Shown here: in pieces, positions 16,532-24,443 of the stretch
How positions within the stretch are numbered: the first letter of the stretch is position 1
Layout: each line of letters starts with the position of its first letter
Assembly: GCA_041521345.1 (NCBI GenBank)
Contig: JBGOHB010000023.1
From: Virgibacillus_N oceani_A
GTDB lineage: Bacteria; Bacillota; Bacilli; Bacillales; Amphibacillaceae
DNA length: 64,000 nt
Direction: 5' to 3' (one strand)
Made by a program: the position numbers and the translations under genes
The notes under the pieces: generated by a model
What the model was told of the DNA's origin: nothing
Database searches by the model: none
What the model saw: the letters and a program-made list of their open reading frames with translations, nothing else

Positions 16532-17912
16532 TACGCTAAAACGTGAAAAAGAAGCATTTATTCCGCAGCAGGCTGGGAAGGTGAGTATGTATGTTTGCGG
16601 GCCAACCGTGTACAACTATATCCATATCGGAAATGCCAGGCCGGCCATCGTTTTTGATACCGTGCGGAGATACCTGGAGCATAAAGGGTATGACGTTAAT
16701 TATGTGCTTAATTTTACCGATGTAGACGATAAGATTATTAATACGGCAAAAGACACAGGAGAAACGGTGCCTGAAATTGCCGATAAGTATATTGATGCTT
16801 ATTTGGAGGATGTCGGCGCTTTAGGGATTAAAAAGGCTACCCATAACCCAAGGGTGATGGACACGATGGATGATATTGTTGCATTTATCCAGGGACTGAT
16901 CGAAAAAGGTTTTGCCTATGAAGTAGACGGTGATGTATATTATAAACCGCGTAAATTTGAGGAATACGGAAAACTGTCCCATCAGTCAATTGATGAATTG
17001 CGTGTCGGCGCCCGTATTCAGGTGGGCGATAAAAAAGAGGATCCTCTTGATTTTGCTCTTTGGAAGGCGGCGAATGATGATGAAATTTCCTGGGAATCTC
17101 CATGGGGGAAAGGACGGCCAGGCTGGCATATTGAATGCTCTGCCATGGTGAAAAAGCATTTAGGGGAAACGATCGACATTCATGCCGGCGGCCAGGATTT
17201 GACCTTTCCGCACCATGAAAACGAAATTGCCCAATCGGAAGCAATGAATGGAAAACCATTTGCGAAGTATTGGATGCATAATGGGTACATTAATATTGAT
17301 AATGAAAAAATGTCCAAATCACTGAATAATTTTGTGCTTACCCGCGAATTAATCAATGCGCATGACCCGCAGGTAATCCGGTTTTTTATGCTTAGTGTAC
17401 ATTATCGCCATCCGATTAATTTTACAGAGGAATTGCTGGAAAGTGCAAAAAACAGCCTGGACAGAATTAAGACAGCCTATCAAAACCTGGAACACCGTAA
17501 AAAAACCAGCATGAACCTTGTGAATGATGCTAACAGCTGGCTCGAAAAAATAAATAATTTCAAGCAGCAGTTTGAAGCTGCTATGGATGATGATTTTAAT
17601 ACGGCAAACGCCATATCTGTCTTATTTGACGTGACAAAAGAAGCAAATAACTATTTACTGCAGGATCAAACGCAGACAAACGTGATTGATGCATTTCAGG
17701 CGGCCATTGAAACCTTGCTTCATATACTTGGTCTAGAAGTGGAAAAAGAGGAAGAACTACTTGATGCAGATATTGATTCACTCATTGAAGAGCGGAATGA
17801 AGCGCGCAAAAGCCGTAATTTTCAAAGGGCTGATGAAATTAGGGATCAGCTGAAGGAGAAAAATATTATTTTGGAAGATACACCGCAGGGCGTCCGCTGG
17901 AAAAGAGGCTAA
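16512..17912 (+). CDS. cysS: cysteinyl-tRNA synthetase
   Basis: This class I synthetase charges tRNA(Cys) with cysteine. The 466-residue protein has the HIGH motif YIHIGNARPA near residue 35, KMSKSLNN near 266, and zinc ligands in CGPTVYNY, WHIECSAM and FPHHENE, the zinc being used to select cysteine over serine. The C terminus is helical and binds tRNA. Its start lies inside the end of cysE, and mrnC begins two bases after its stop, so cysE-cysS-mrnC-rlmB-rae1 look like one message. Regulation is by the T-box upstream of cysE. Confidence 0.97.
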   Translation: MSIQIYNTLKREKEAFIPQQAGKVSMYVCGPTVYNYIHIGNARPAIVFDTVRRYLEHKGYDVNYVLNFTDVDDKIINTAKDTGETVPEIADKYIDAYLEDVGALGIKKATHNPRVMDTMDDIVAFIQGLIEKGFAYEVDGDVYYKPRKFEEYGKLSHQSIDELRVGARIQVGDKKEDPLDFALWKAANDDEISWESPWGKGRPGWHIECSAMVKKHLGETIDIHAGGQDLTFPHHENEIAQSEAMNGKPFAKYWMHNGYINIDNEKMSKSLNNFVLTRELINAHDPQVIRFFMLSVHYRHPINFTEELLESAKNSLDRIKTAYQNLEHRKKTSMNLVNDANSWLEKINNFKQQFEAAMDDDFNTANAISVLFDVTKEANNYLLQDQTQTNVIDAFQAAIETLLHILGLEVEKEEELLDADIDSLIEERNEARKSRNFQRADEIRDQLKEKNIILEDTPQGVRWKRG

Positions 17913-17914
17913 TC

Positions 17915-18322
17915 ATGGTAAATGATGTAAAACAGATAAAAAGTCTGGCGCTCGCTTATATGGGCGATGCTGTGTATGAGGTATATATTAGGGAGCATTT
18001 GCTTAAAAAAGGGCAAATAAAGCCTCAGCAGCTTCATAATCAGGCGGTCCTGTTTGTTGCTGGCAACAAACAGGCAGATATCATTTTGCACTGGCTGGAA
18101 ACGAACTTCTTGACCTATGAAGAAGAGCGGGTGGTGGCCAGAGGAAGAAATGCAAAATCCGGCACGATCCCTAAAAATATCTCTGTCCAGGCTTACCGCT
18201 ACAGTACAGCTTTTGAGGCATTAATAGGGTATCATTATTTGAGGGAAAATGAAGGACGGCTGTCCGAATTGCTCCGGGAAGCTGTTGATTGGATTGAAGC
18301 GGGGAGGAAGCAGGATGGATGA
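17915..18322 (+). CDS. mrnC: Mini-ribonuclease III
   Basis: Mini-III is an RNase III catalytic domain without a double-strand-binding domain; it trims 23S rRNA precursors in Bacillus (family knowledge). The 135-residue protein has ALAYMGDAVYEVYIREHL, containing the acidic signature near residue 20, and the second signature FEALIGYHYL near 105. Length is typical. The stop overlaps the rlmB start by several bases (ATGGATGA), suggesting coupled translation. Confidence 0.95.
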   Translation: MVNDVKQIKSLALAYMGDAVYEVYIREHLLKKGQIKPQQLHNQAVLFVAGNKQADIILHWLETNFLTYEEERVVARGRNAKSGTIPKNISVQAYRYSTAFEALIGYHYLRENEGRLSELLREAVDWIEAGRKQDG

Positions 18323-19061
18323 GGAAATAATCATTGGAAAAAATCCGGTCATAGAGGCATTAAAGTCCGGCAGATCGGTAAATAAAGTATTCCTGAATGA
18401 GCAGCTTAATCGTTCTATGCAAGGAAAATTCATGGAGCTGGGGAGAGCTGCAGGAACCGTTGTGCAAAAAGTGCCGAAAAATAAACTGGATCAAATTTCA
18501 GCAGGTAAAAACCATCAAGGCGTTATTGCCTACGTTGCTTCTTATCCATACGCAGATCTTGATGATTTGTTTATCGCGGCAGATCGAAAAGAAGAAGCCC
18601 CCTTTTTCATTATCCTGGACGAGCTGGAGGATCCGCATAATCTAGGCTCTATATTACGGACCGCAGAAGCTGTGGGGGCACATGGCGTCATTATTCCCAA
18701 ACGACGTGCTGTCGGGCTTACCCAGGTTGTTGCCAAGACGGCAGCCGGGGCCATCGAGTATGTACCTGTAGCGAGGGTAACGAATATCGCAGGCACGATC
18801 GACGAATTAAAGGAAAAAAATATTTGGGTTGTCGGGACAGAGGCGGAGGCAACAGAGGATTACCGGATGATGGACGGAACCTTGCCAATTGCCATTGTGA
18901 TTGGAAATGAAGGGAAGGGCATCAGCCGCCTGGTTCGGAAAAAATGTGACTGGACCGTAAGTCTGCCGATGAAAGGGAAGGTCTCTTCGCTTAATGCTTC
19001 TGTCGCATGCAGTTTATTGCTCTATGAAATTTACCGTAAACGACACCCGGTTGGTGAATAA
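18315..19061 (+). CDS. rlmB: 23S rRNA 2'-O-methyltransferase, RlmB/TrmH family
   Basis: A SPOUT methyltransferase of the TrmH family, expected to methylate a guanosine ribose in 23S rRNA. From ATG 18315 (GGGGAGGAAGCAGG just before it) it is 248 residues: an N-terminal L30e-like substrate-binding domain starting MDEEIIIGKNPVIEALKSG and the C-terminal knot with DELEDPHNLGSILRTAEAVG, IGNEGKGISRL and KVSSLNASVA, the three TrmH motifs. The frame is open further upstream inside mrnC, but that extension is not used. The orthologue in B. subtilis is called yacO; exact target position is not proven. Confidence 0.94.
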   Translation: MDEEIIIGKNPVIEALKSGRSVNKVFLNEQLNRSMQGKFMELGRAAGTVVQKVPKNKLDQISAGKNHQGVIAYVASYPYADLDDLFIAADRKEEAPFFIILDELEDPHNLGSILRTAEAVGAHGVIIPKRRAVGLTQVVAKTAAGAIEYVPVARVTNIAGTIDELKEKNIWVVGTEAEATEDYRMMDGTLPIAIVIGNEGKGISRLVRKKCDWTVSLPMKGKVSSLNASVACSLLLYEIYRKRHPVGE

Positions 19062-19062
19062 T

Positions 19063-19575
19063 ATGGATATATTGCTCGTGGACGGATATAACATGATCGG
19101 CGCATGGGAAGCACTCCAACAGCTGAAGGAAAAAGATATTGGACAAGCTAGGGACCACTTAATTGAAATGATGGCAGAATATCAGGCCTTTTCCGGGGAT
19201 CGTGTTATTATCGTTTTTGATGCCTATTATGTAAAAGGAACGATAAAGAAGACAAAAGCATTTAAAGTCGAAGTTATTTATACAAAAGAAAAAGAAACAG
19301 CAGACGAGCGGATTGAAAGACTGGTGAAAAAGTATAAAAATGTGGAAACCCAAGTATATGTTGCTACTTCTGATTATGCCGAGCAGCGGACCATTTTCGG
19401 CCAAGGTGCGCTGCGCATATCTGCCAGGGAATTGCTGATAGAAGTAAGAAATGTAGAAAGAAGGATCAGAGAAAACATTGAAATACAGAAGAAAACGCAG
19501 CCTGAACGTTCAAAAATTGTCTTGGATGAGAAAATATTGGATAAATTTGAAAAGTGGCGAAGGGGAGAAATGTAG
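19063..19575 (+). CDS. rae1: Rae1, ribosome-associated endoribonuclease (YacP)
   Basis: A 170-residue NYN/PIN-like nuclease. In B. subtilis this protein enters the ribosomal A site and cuts mRNA within translated frames. Acidic residues of the active site are seen in LLVDGYNMIGAW near the N terminus, IVFDAYYV and ATSDYAEQ, and the tail is rich in Lys and Arg. ATG 19063 starts one base after the rlmB stop; the longer open frame from 18994 is antisense to reason because it runs through rlmB. It is the last gene of the cysE unit, closed by a terminator. Confidence 0.93.
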   Translation: MDILLVDGYNMIGAWEALQQLKEKDIGQARDHLIEMMAEYQAFSGDRVIIVFDAYYVKGTIKKTKAFKVEVIYTKEKETADERIERLVKKYKNVETQVYVATSDYAEQRTIFGQGALRISARELLIEVRNVERRIRENIEIQKKTQPERSKIVLDEKILDKFEKWRRGEM

Positions 19576-19610
19576 GAAAAAGGAATCATTTACCGCATTC
19601 CCCTTTTTCC
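19575..19610 (+). terminator. terminator after rae1
   Basis: GGAAAAAGG-AAT pairs with ATTCCCCTTTTTCC with a two-base bulge; the T run is inside the 3' arm. It separates the cysE unit from sigH. Confidence 0.7.
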
Positions 19611-19614
19611 CGTA

Positions 19615-19644
19615 TTGACTAGATTAAAGCGCTTACTGTATAAT
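19615..19644 (+). promoter_or_regulatory. SigA promoter of sigH
   Basis: TTGACT (19615-19620), 18 bases, TATAAT (19639-19644). The leader to the sigH start is about 160 bases and contains repeated AATT-rich sequence; AbrB control known in B. subtilis could act here but is not visible. Confidence 0.8.
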
Positions 19645-19810
19645 AACTTTACATGAGCATTATTGAGAACAATTTTTAAAGATTTGTTATTATCTGGCGC
19701 GATGAATATTCTGTGGATTCTGCAATTATAGAATTAATTGGAATTCAGCATTAGCAATATGCACTTCCGTTTTTTCAAAATGTCTGTGTTACTTTGGGGG
19801 GTCCATCTTA

Positions 19811-20464
19811 GTGAATGTCAAGCAAGTAGAAACAGACCAGACCGATTTGCACACGCTTGATGATGAAGCGCTTCTCTGCAGGATTCATCAAGGAAGCAGT
19901 CATGCACTTGACGTGATTATGCATAAATACATAAACTTCGTACGCGCGAAGGCACGGACTTATTTTTTAATTGGTGCGGACAAAGAGGATATAATCCAGG
20001 AAGGAATGATTGGGTTATATAAGGCGATCCGTGATTATGACGGGGACAAGCTTACTTCTTTTAAAGCATTTGCCGAGCTTTGTGTGACAAGGCAAATTAT
20101 TACCGCCATCAAAACGGCAACAAGATTTAAGCATATGCCGCTTAACTCCTATATTTCCCTGGACAAGCCGTTGCGTGATGAAGATAAGGACAGGACATTA
20201 ATGGATGTGCTTGTAGGTTCCAATGATATTGATCCACAGGAGCTGCTTGTCAATCGGGAAAACCTGGGTGATATGCAACTGCGGCTGTCACAATTACTTA
20301 GCGGGCTGGAAAAGGAAGTGCTGCACCTTTATTTAGAAGGGCGAACCTATCAGGAAATTTCCGAAGATTTAAATCGGCATGAAAAATCAATTGATAATGC
20401 GCTTCAACGCGTAAAACGAAAGCTCGAACAGCTGCTGGAAACAAATGATATCTTTATCAAGTGA
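19811..20464 (+). CDS. sigH: RNA polymerase sigma factor SigH
   Basis: SigH (Spo0H) directs transcription of early stationary-phase, competence and sporulation genes. The 217-residue protein has sigma region 2 (DIIQEGMIGLYKAIRDYD near residue 60, for core binding and -10 recognition) and a region 4 helix-turn-helix (YQEISEDLNRHEKSIDNAL near 175) for the -35. Start GTG 19811 follows a G-rich ribosome-binding site GGGGGG. Its presence suggests a spore-forming ancestry. It is followed by rpmG and secE, the standard order. Confidence 0.96.
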   Translation: MNVKQVETDQTDLHTLDDEALLCRIHQGSSHALDVIMHKYINFVRAKARTYFLIGADKEDIIQEGMIGLYKAIRDYDGDKLTSFKAFAELCVTRQIITAIKTATRFKHMPLNSYISLDKPLRDEDKDRTLMDVLVGSNDIDPQELLVNRENLGDMQLRLSQLLSGLEKEVLHLYLEGRTYQEISEDLNRHEKSIDNALQRVKRKLEQLLETNDIFIK

Positions 20465-20542
20465 CATTGACATAAGATAGACATGCGTGCTACATTTATA
20501 AAGATTGTAAGAAATGGACGAATACCCATATGGGGTGGAGAT

Positions 20543-20692
20543 ATGAGCACAAAAATTATCCTGGCTTGTTCAAGATGTGCCAGCAGAAATTATACAACAA
20601 GTAAAAATAGACTAGCCGACCCGGAGCGGCTGACAGTGAAGAAGTTTTGCAAAACATGCGGTGAGCATACATTACACCGCGAAACGAAATAG
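20543..20692 (+). CDS. rpmG: 50S ribosomal protein L33
   Basis: A 49-residue L33 of the zinc-binding (C+) type: cysteine pairs CSRC and CKTC are present. It starts at ATG 20543 after GGGGTGGAGAT; the longer frame from 20483 would add a non-homologous extension. The neighbouring secE and nusG support the assignment. Bacilli often carry a second, cysteine-free L33 copy elsewhere for zinc limitation. Confidence 0.95.
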   Translation: MSTKIILACSRCASRNYTTSKNRLADPERLTVKKFCKTCGEHTLHRETK

Positions 20693-20754
20693 AAAAATGC
20701 ATTTACCGGGTGGATGTTTTTCTACAGGATCTCGTAATGTTTGGGGGTACAGCC

Positions 20755-20922
20755 ATGTTTAAGTTTTTAAAAAATGTTTCAAGAGAAATGAAAAAGGTCA
20801 CCTGGCCAAAGGGAAAGGAATTAACTAGCTACACAATTACGGTTATTGCAACTGTAGCATTTGTGGCAGTGTTTTTCTTTTTGATCGACTTGGGCATTTC
20901 ACAGCTTTTAAATCTGCTTTAG
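20755..20922 (+). CDS. secE: SecE subunit of the protein translocase
   Basis: SecE forms the SecYEG channel for protein export. The 55-residue protein has the conserved amphipathic start FLKNVSREMKKVTWPKGKEL and one C-terminal membrane helix, the single-span Firmicute form. ATG 20755 follows TTTGGGGGTACAGCC. The strong terminator about 95 bases downstream suggests rpmG-secE ends here and nusG has its own signal. Confidence 0.95.
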   Translation: MFKFLKNVSREMKKVTWPKGKELTSYTITVIATVAFVAVFFFLIDLGISQLLNLL

Positions 20923-21017
20923 TTTAAACAACGCACTTATAAAAATTTTATCGTAAAGCTTTGACCTTTTAGTTAATAAAGAGAAAGATTATATGCTATA
21001 ATATAACTGATTTCGCG

Positions 21018-21042
21018 AAAACCCGCAGTGACGGGTTTTTTA
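21018..21042 (+). terminator. terminator between secE and nusG
   Basis: AAAACCCG pairs with CGGGTTTT around CAGTGA and is followed by more T. It may be partial, since many Bacilli co-transcribe secE and nusG. Confidence 0.88.
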
Positions 21043-21184
21043 AATTGGTAAAAAACTTGAAGTATGAAGTAAATGTTTAAACTGATATTTTTGTGCTAAT
21101 AAATAAAATAGTACGTATGCATGTATTATATAAACAAAAATACAGATGATTTTTAAATAGATTACAATTCCACCAAGGGAGGGA

Positions 21185-21202
21185 AGGACAGCACATTGTC
21201 CT
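21185..21202 (+). promoter_or_regulatory. hairpin inside the nusG ribosome-binding spacer
   Basis: The ribosome-binding site AAGGGAGGG (21175-21183) is 25 bases from the nusG ATG, too far for normal use. AGGACA (21185-21190) and TGTCCT (21197-21202) form a perfect 6-bp hairpin between them. If it forms, the effective spacing becomes about seven bases. Confidence 0.6.
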
Positions 21203-21208
21203 GTAATA

Positions 21209-21745
21209 ATGGAAAAAAATTGGTATGTTGTTCACACATATTCCGGCTATGAAAACAAGGTAAGAATGAATCTGGAAAAAAGAGTGGAGTCGATGGGCAT
21301 GGAAGACAAGATTTTCCGTGTGATCGTTCCCGAAGATGAGGAAACGGAAATAAAAAATGGGAAAAAGAAAGTGACAAAGAAGAAATTTTTCCCTGGCTAC
21401 GTGTTAACGGAAATGGTAATGACAGACGACTCATGGTATGTAGTGCGAAACACCCCGGGTGTAACAGGATTTATTGGCTCAAGCGGCGGCGGAACCAAAC
21501 CTACCCCGTTATTGCCTGAGGAAGTAGAAAGTGTCCTGAAGCGACTGGGGGTCAAAGAGCCGGCCGTTCAATTTGATTTCGAAGTAAAAGAAAATGTTCG
21601 TGTCAAAGATGGTCCGTTCGCTGAATTTTCAGGGACTATCGAACAAATTGATCAGGATAAGCAAAAGGTAAAAGTGCATGTCAATATGTTCGGCAGGGAG
21701 ACGCCGGTAGAACTGGAATTTTCCCAAATTGACAAGCTGGATTAA
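21209..21745 (+). CDS. nusG: NusG transcription factor
   Basis: NusG binds RNA polymerase and modulates pausing and termination and links transcription with translation. The 178-residue protein has the NGN domain (WYVVHTYSGYENKV near the N terminus, KKKFFPGYVLTEM, WYVVRNTPGVTGF) and a C-terminal KOW domain (VRVKDGPFAEFSGTIEQID, MFGRETPVELEF). The N terminus MEKNWYVVHTYSGYE agrees with remembered B. subtilis NusG, so ATG 21209 is right despite the unusual ribosome-binding site spacing. rplK follows from its own promoter. Confidence 0.97.
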   Translation: MEKNWYVVHTYSGYENKVRMNLEKRVESMGMEDKIFRVIVPEDEETEIKNGKKKVTKKKFFPGYVLTEMVMTDDSWYVVRNTPGVTGFIGSSGGGTKPTPLLPEEVESVLKRLGVKEPAVQFDFEVKENVRVKDGPFAEFSGTIEQIDQDKQKVKVHVNMFGRETPVELEFSQIDKLD

Positions 21746-21763
21746 TTTTTTGCAAGTAATGCC

Positions 21764-21792
21764 TTGCATTAAATGTAGATTCATGCTAAAAT
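21764..21792 (+). promoter_or_regulatory. promoter of rplK-rplA
   Basis: TTGCAT (21764-21769), 17 bases, TAAAAT (21787-21792) preceded by TGC, an extended -10. This is one of the best promoters in the window and begins about 110 bases before rplK. Confidence 0.8.
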
Positions 21793-21840
21793 TCTTTTGT
21801 TATTCATGACTCTCAGCATAAGAGAGAGCTGGAAACTTGA

Positions 21841-21874
21841 GTGGGAGGGAACCTTTTAGGAACCCTATTACCAC
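21841..21874 (+). promoter_or_regulatory. possible L1-binding leader site before rplK
   Basis: GTGGGAGGG at 21841-21849 can pair through GTGG with CCAC (21871-21874) and through GGG with CCC inside CCCTATTACCAC. Two short helices with an unequal internal loop are the known form of ribosomal protein L1 sites in 23S rRNA and in L11-L1 mRNA. A similar sequence precedes rplA. The assignment is inference. Confidence 0.45.
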
Positions 21875-21900
21875 ATCACGGACTTAAGGAGGTGTGTCTC

Positions 21901-22326
21901 GTGGCTAAAAAAGTAATTAAACTGGTAAAACTGCAAATCCCTGCAGGAAAAGCAAACCCTGCACCACCGGTAGGGCCTGCATTAGGTCAGGCAGGTGTGA
22001 ATATCATGGGATTCTGTAAGGAATTCAACGCACGTACACAGGATCAGGCTGGAATGATTATTCCGGTTGAGATTACGGTGTTTGAAGACCGTTCATTTAC
22101 ATTTATTACAAAAACTCCACCTGCAGCTGTTCTATTGAAAGATGCAGCTGGTATTAATACAGCATCAGGTGAACCGAATCGTAATAAAGTCGCTACTGTA
22201 AAACGCGATAAAGTAAAGGAAATTGCTGAAACAAAAATGGAAGACTTGAATGCTGCTGATGTTGAAGCAGCAATGCGCATGGTAGAAGGTACCGCAAGAA
22301 GCATGGGTATCACGATTGAAGATTAA
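21901..22326 (+). CDS. rplK: 50S ribosomal protein L11
   Basis: L11 forms the GTPase-associated region with the L10-L12 stalk and is needed for RelA activation. From GTG 21901 (AAGGAGGTG 8-10 bases before) it is 141 residues, the standard length, beginning VAKKVIKLVKLQIPAGK with the PAPPVGPALGQ loop. The longer frame from 21841 is leader RNA. A terminator-like hairpin follows, so rplA expression may depend on readthrough. Confidence 0.96.
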   Translation: MAKKVIKLVKLQIPAGKANPAPPVGPALGQAGVNIMGFCKEFNARTQDQAGMIIPVEITVFEDRSFTFITKTPPAAVLLKDAAGINTASGEPNRNKVATVKRDKVKEIAETKMEDLNAADVEAAMRMVEGTARSMGITIED

Positions 22327-22345
22327 TTTATCATGGTAAATAATC

Positions 22346-22381
22346 GGGTTGCGACTGTAGTTCTTAATCGCAGCCTTTTTC
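22346..22381 (+). terminator. terminator or attenuator between rplK and rplA
   Basis: GGTTGCGA pairs with TCGCAGCC (one G-T pair) and is followed by TTTTT. It lies inside the L11-L1 unit, so it probably reduces rather than stops transcription. Confidence 0.65.
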
Positions 22382-22535
22382 ATGAAAGCCGACCGGACTC
22401 AAAAATTGTCTCAACGCTTTCATGAGGCGGCGTTTTAGTTTAAAACGTGTCACCTTTGTCATCTGGAAAAGCAAATCACTGCTTTTCCAAGTGGGAGGTC
22501 TTACCGTTATAACCACAATATGAGGAGGAAATAAC
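22381..22535 (+). promoter_or_regulatory. structured leader of rplA with L1-like site
   Basis: Four paired elements lie in 155 bases: CATGAAAGC (22381-22389) with GCTTTCATG (22416-22424); CGTTTTA with TAAAACG (22431-22447, three-base loop); TGGAAAAGCA with TGCTTTTCCA (22464-22489); and GTGGGAGG (22491-22498) with CCAC (22513-22516) after TTACCGTTATAA. The last resembles the element before rplK and may bind L1. No promoter is obvious. Confidence 0.5.
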
Positions 22536-23228
22536 ATGGCTAAAAGAGGTAAGAAACATCAAGAAGCATTAAAGCTTGTTGATCGTTCAAAATCATATGA
22601 ACTTGAAGAAGCAATAAAAGTAATGAAGGAAGCATCAAAAGCAAATTTTGATGAAACCGTGGAAGCTGCATTCCGTCTTGGGGTAGACCCAAAGAAAGCA
22701 GATCAGCAAATTCGCGGTGCAATGGTACTGCCGCACGGTACCGGTAAAACACAGCGCGTTCTAGTTTTTGCGAAGGGCGATAAAGTCAAAGAAGCAGAAG
22801 CAGCCGGAGCTGATTATGTCGGTGATGCAGATTACATTAACCAAATCAACCAGGGCTGGTTCGAATTTGATGTAATCGTGGCAACACCTGATATGATGGC
22901 TGAAGTTGGTAAGCTAGGCCGTGTGCTTGGACCAAAAGGTTTAATGCCGAACCCGAAAACCGGTACAGTTACATTCGAAGTGGAAAAGGCTGTAAAAGAC
23001 ATTAAAGCTGGTAAGGTAGAGTACCGTGTTGATAAGTCTTCCAACATTCATGTTCCAATTGGGAAGATTTCCTTTGAAGATGAAAAGCTGAAGGAAAACT
23101 TTGCGGCGCTCACTGAGCAGCTCGTAAAAGTAAAACCGCAATCATCCAAAGGAATGTATTTGAGGAATGCTTCTGTTTCATCTACCATGGGTCCAGGGAT
23201 CAAAGTAGATGTTTCCAAATACCGCTAA
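22536..23228 (+). CDS. rplA: 50S ribosomal protein L1
   Basis: L1 forms the mobile stalk at the E site and, in other bacteria, represses its own mRNA. The 230-residue protein starts MAKRGKKHQEALKLVDRSK and has the conserved RGAMVLPHGTGKTQRVLVFA and GPKGLMPNPKTGTVT. ATG 22536 follows GAGGAGGAAATAAC. Downstream lies a separate promoter for rplJ. Confidence 0.97.
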   Translation: MAKRGKKHQEALKLVDRSKSYELEEAIKVMKEASKANFDETVEAAFRLGVDPKKADQQIRGAMVLPHGTGKTQRVLVFAKGDKVKEAEAAGADYVGDADYINQINQGWFEFDVIVATPDMMAEVGKLGRVLGPKGLMPNPKTGTVTFEVEKAVKDIKAGKVEYRVDKSSNIHVPIGKISFEDEKLKENFAALTEQLVKVKPQSSKGMYLRNASVSSTMGPGIKVDVSKYR

Positions 23229-23237
23229 AATAAGGTA

Positions 23238-23266
23238 TTGACTTTTCAAAATGCATTCGTTATACT
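23238..23266 (+). promoter_or_regulatory. promoter of rplJ-rplL
   Basis: TTGACT (23238-23243), 17 bases, TATACT (23261-23266): a near-consensus SigA promoter directly after rplA, giving a leader of about 190 bases. Confidence 0.87.
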
Positions 23267-23291
23267 GAATGACGTTATATAAATGAATACG

Positions 23292-23424
23292 TTGTACCGT
23301 AGACAGCAGGGGCAAGACATTGCTTAATATCCTGCCGAGGTGTTTTATAAATAAATTGGTTAAACCGAAATGGATTTCCAATTATTCCCCTAAAGCTCCC
23401 CTGTCTATCTCGGGAGCTTTTTTA
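23292..23424 (+). promoter_or_regulatory. ribosomal protein L10 leader with terminator
   Basis: The sequence CCGTAGACAGCAGGGG followed by TATCCTGCCGAGGTG is the conserved core of the L10 leader RNA, where the L10-L12 complex binds to control its own genes. The leader ends in AAAGCTCCC / GGGAGCTTTTTT (about 23392-23424), an intrinsic terminator. So surplus L10-L12 would promote termination before rplJ. Confidence 0.88.
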
Positions 23425-23463
23425 TACGGTATAATGTTCAATTGCCAAACAGGAGGTGGAAGA

Positions 23464-23961
23464 ATGTCTGCAAACATTGAAGCAAAGAAAAAAATAGTTG
23501 ATGAAATCACTGAAAAATTCCGCGAAAGCCAAACAGCTGTTGTGGTTGACTACCGTGGTTTAAATGTCGCTGAAGTAACCGAACTGCGTAAACAATTGCG
23601 TGAATCTGGAATTGAGTTTAAAGTATACAAAAACACAATGACCCGTCGTGCGGTGGAAGCTGCCGAGTTAAACGACTTGAGTGACATACTGGTTGGACCG
23701 AATGCAGTAGCATTCAGTAATGAAGATGTTGTTGCACCAGCACGGATTTTAAATAACTTTGCCAAAGATCATGAAGCATTGGAAATCAAAGGCGGCGTTA
23801 TTGAAGGGCAAGTTGCTACGATGGACCAGCTGAAAGAACTAGCGGACCTGCCGGACTACGATGGTATGGTATCTATGCTGCTTAGCGTGCTTCAAGCACC
23901 AATTCGCAACTTTGCTTATGCCACAAAAGCTATTGCTGACCAGAAGGAAGAAGGCGCATAA
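23464..23961 (+). CDS. rplJ: 50S ribosomal protein L10
   Basis: L10 anchors the L12 dimers of the ribosomal stalk. From ATG 23464 (AGGAGGTGGAAGA before it) it is 165 residues: MSANIEAKKKIVDEITEKF, then VVVDYRGLNVAEVTELR and YKNTMTRRAVE for rRNA binding, and a C-terminal helix that carries L12. The longer open frame from 23320 runs through the L10 leader and is not translated. Confidence 0.96.
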   Translation: MSANIEAKKKIVDEITEKFRESQTAVVVDYRGLNVAEVTELRKQLRESGIEFKVYKNTMTRRAVEAAELNDLSDILVGPNAVAFSNEDVVAPARILNNFAKDHEALEIKGGVIEGQVATMDQLKELADLPDYDGMVSMLLSVLQAPIRNFAYATKAIADQKEEGA

Positions 23962-24035
23962 GCCGATTGAAATGTAAACCCCGGGAAGCCACCGGGAATG
24001 CAAACATTAATTATAATAAACAGGAGGAACAAATC

Positions 24036-24401
24036 ATGGAAAAAACACAAATTATAGATGCAATTAAAGAAATGTCCGTACTGGAATTAAATGATTTAGT
24101 AAAAGCAATTGAAGAAGAATTCGGCGTAACAGCTGCAGCTCCAGTAGCAGTAGCTGGCGGCGGTGGCGGCGGAGAAGCTGCTGAAGAGCAAACAGAATTT
24201 GATGTAATGCTTAACGCTGCAGGCGATTCTAAAATTAAAGTAGTTAAAGCAGTACGTGAAATCACTGGTCTTGGCCTGAAAGATGCAAAAGACCTGGTTG
24301 ACAATGCGCCAAAAGCGATTAAAGAAGGCGTTGACAAAGAAGAAGCTGAAGAATTGAAAACCAAGCTTGAAGAAGTTGGTGCAGAAATAGAAGTAAAATA
24401 A
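24036..24401 (+). CDS. rplL: 50S ribosomal protein L7/L12
   Basis: L12 is the multi-copy stalk protein that recruits translation GTPases. The 121-residue protein has an N-terminal dimerisation domain (TQIIDAIKEMSVLELNDLVK), an Ala/Gly-rich hinge with GGGGGGEAAEE, and the conserved C-terminal domain KIKVVKAVREITGLGLKDAK. ATG 24036 follows AGGAGGAACAAATC. A terminator follows. Confidence 0.97.
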   Translation: MEKTQIIDAIKEMSVLELNDLVKAIEEEFGVTAAAPVAVAGGGGGGEAAEEQTEFDVMLNAAGDSKIKVVKAVREITGLGLKDAKDLVDNAPKAIKEGVDKEEAEELKTKLEEVGAEIEVK

Positions 24402-24413
24402 TCTTTCAAATAT

Positions 24414-24443
24414 AAGCTCGTCGTAAATTGCGGCGGGCTTTTC
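24414..24443 (+). terminator. terminator after rplL
   Basis: AAGCTCGTCG pairs with CGGCGGGCTT (two G-T pairs) and is followed by TT. The T tract is short, so it may leak toward the methyltransferase gene. Confidence 0.7.
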
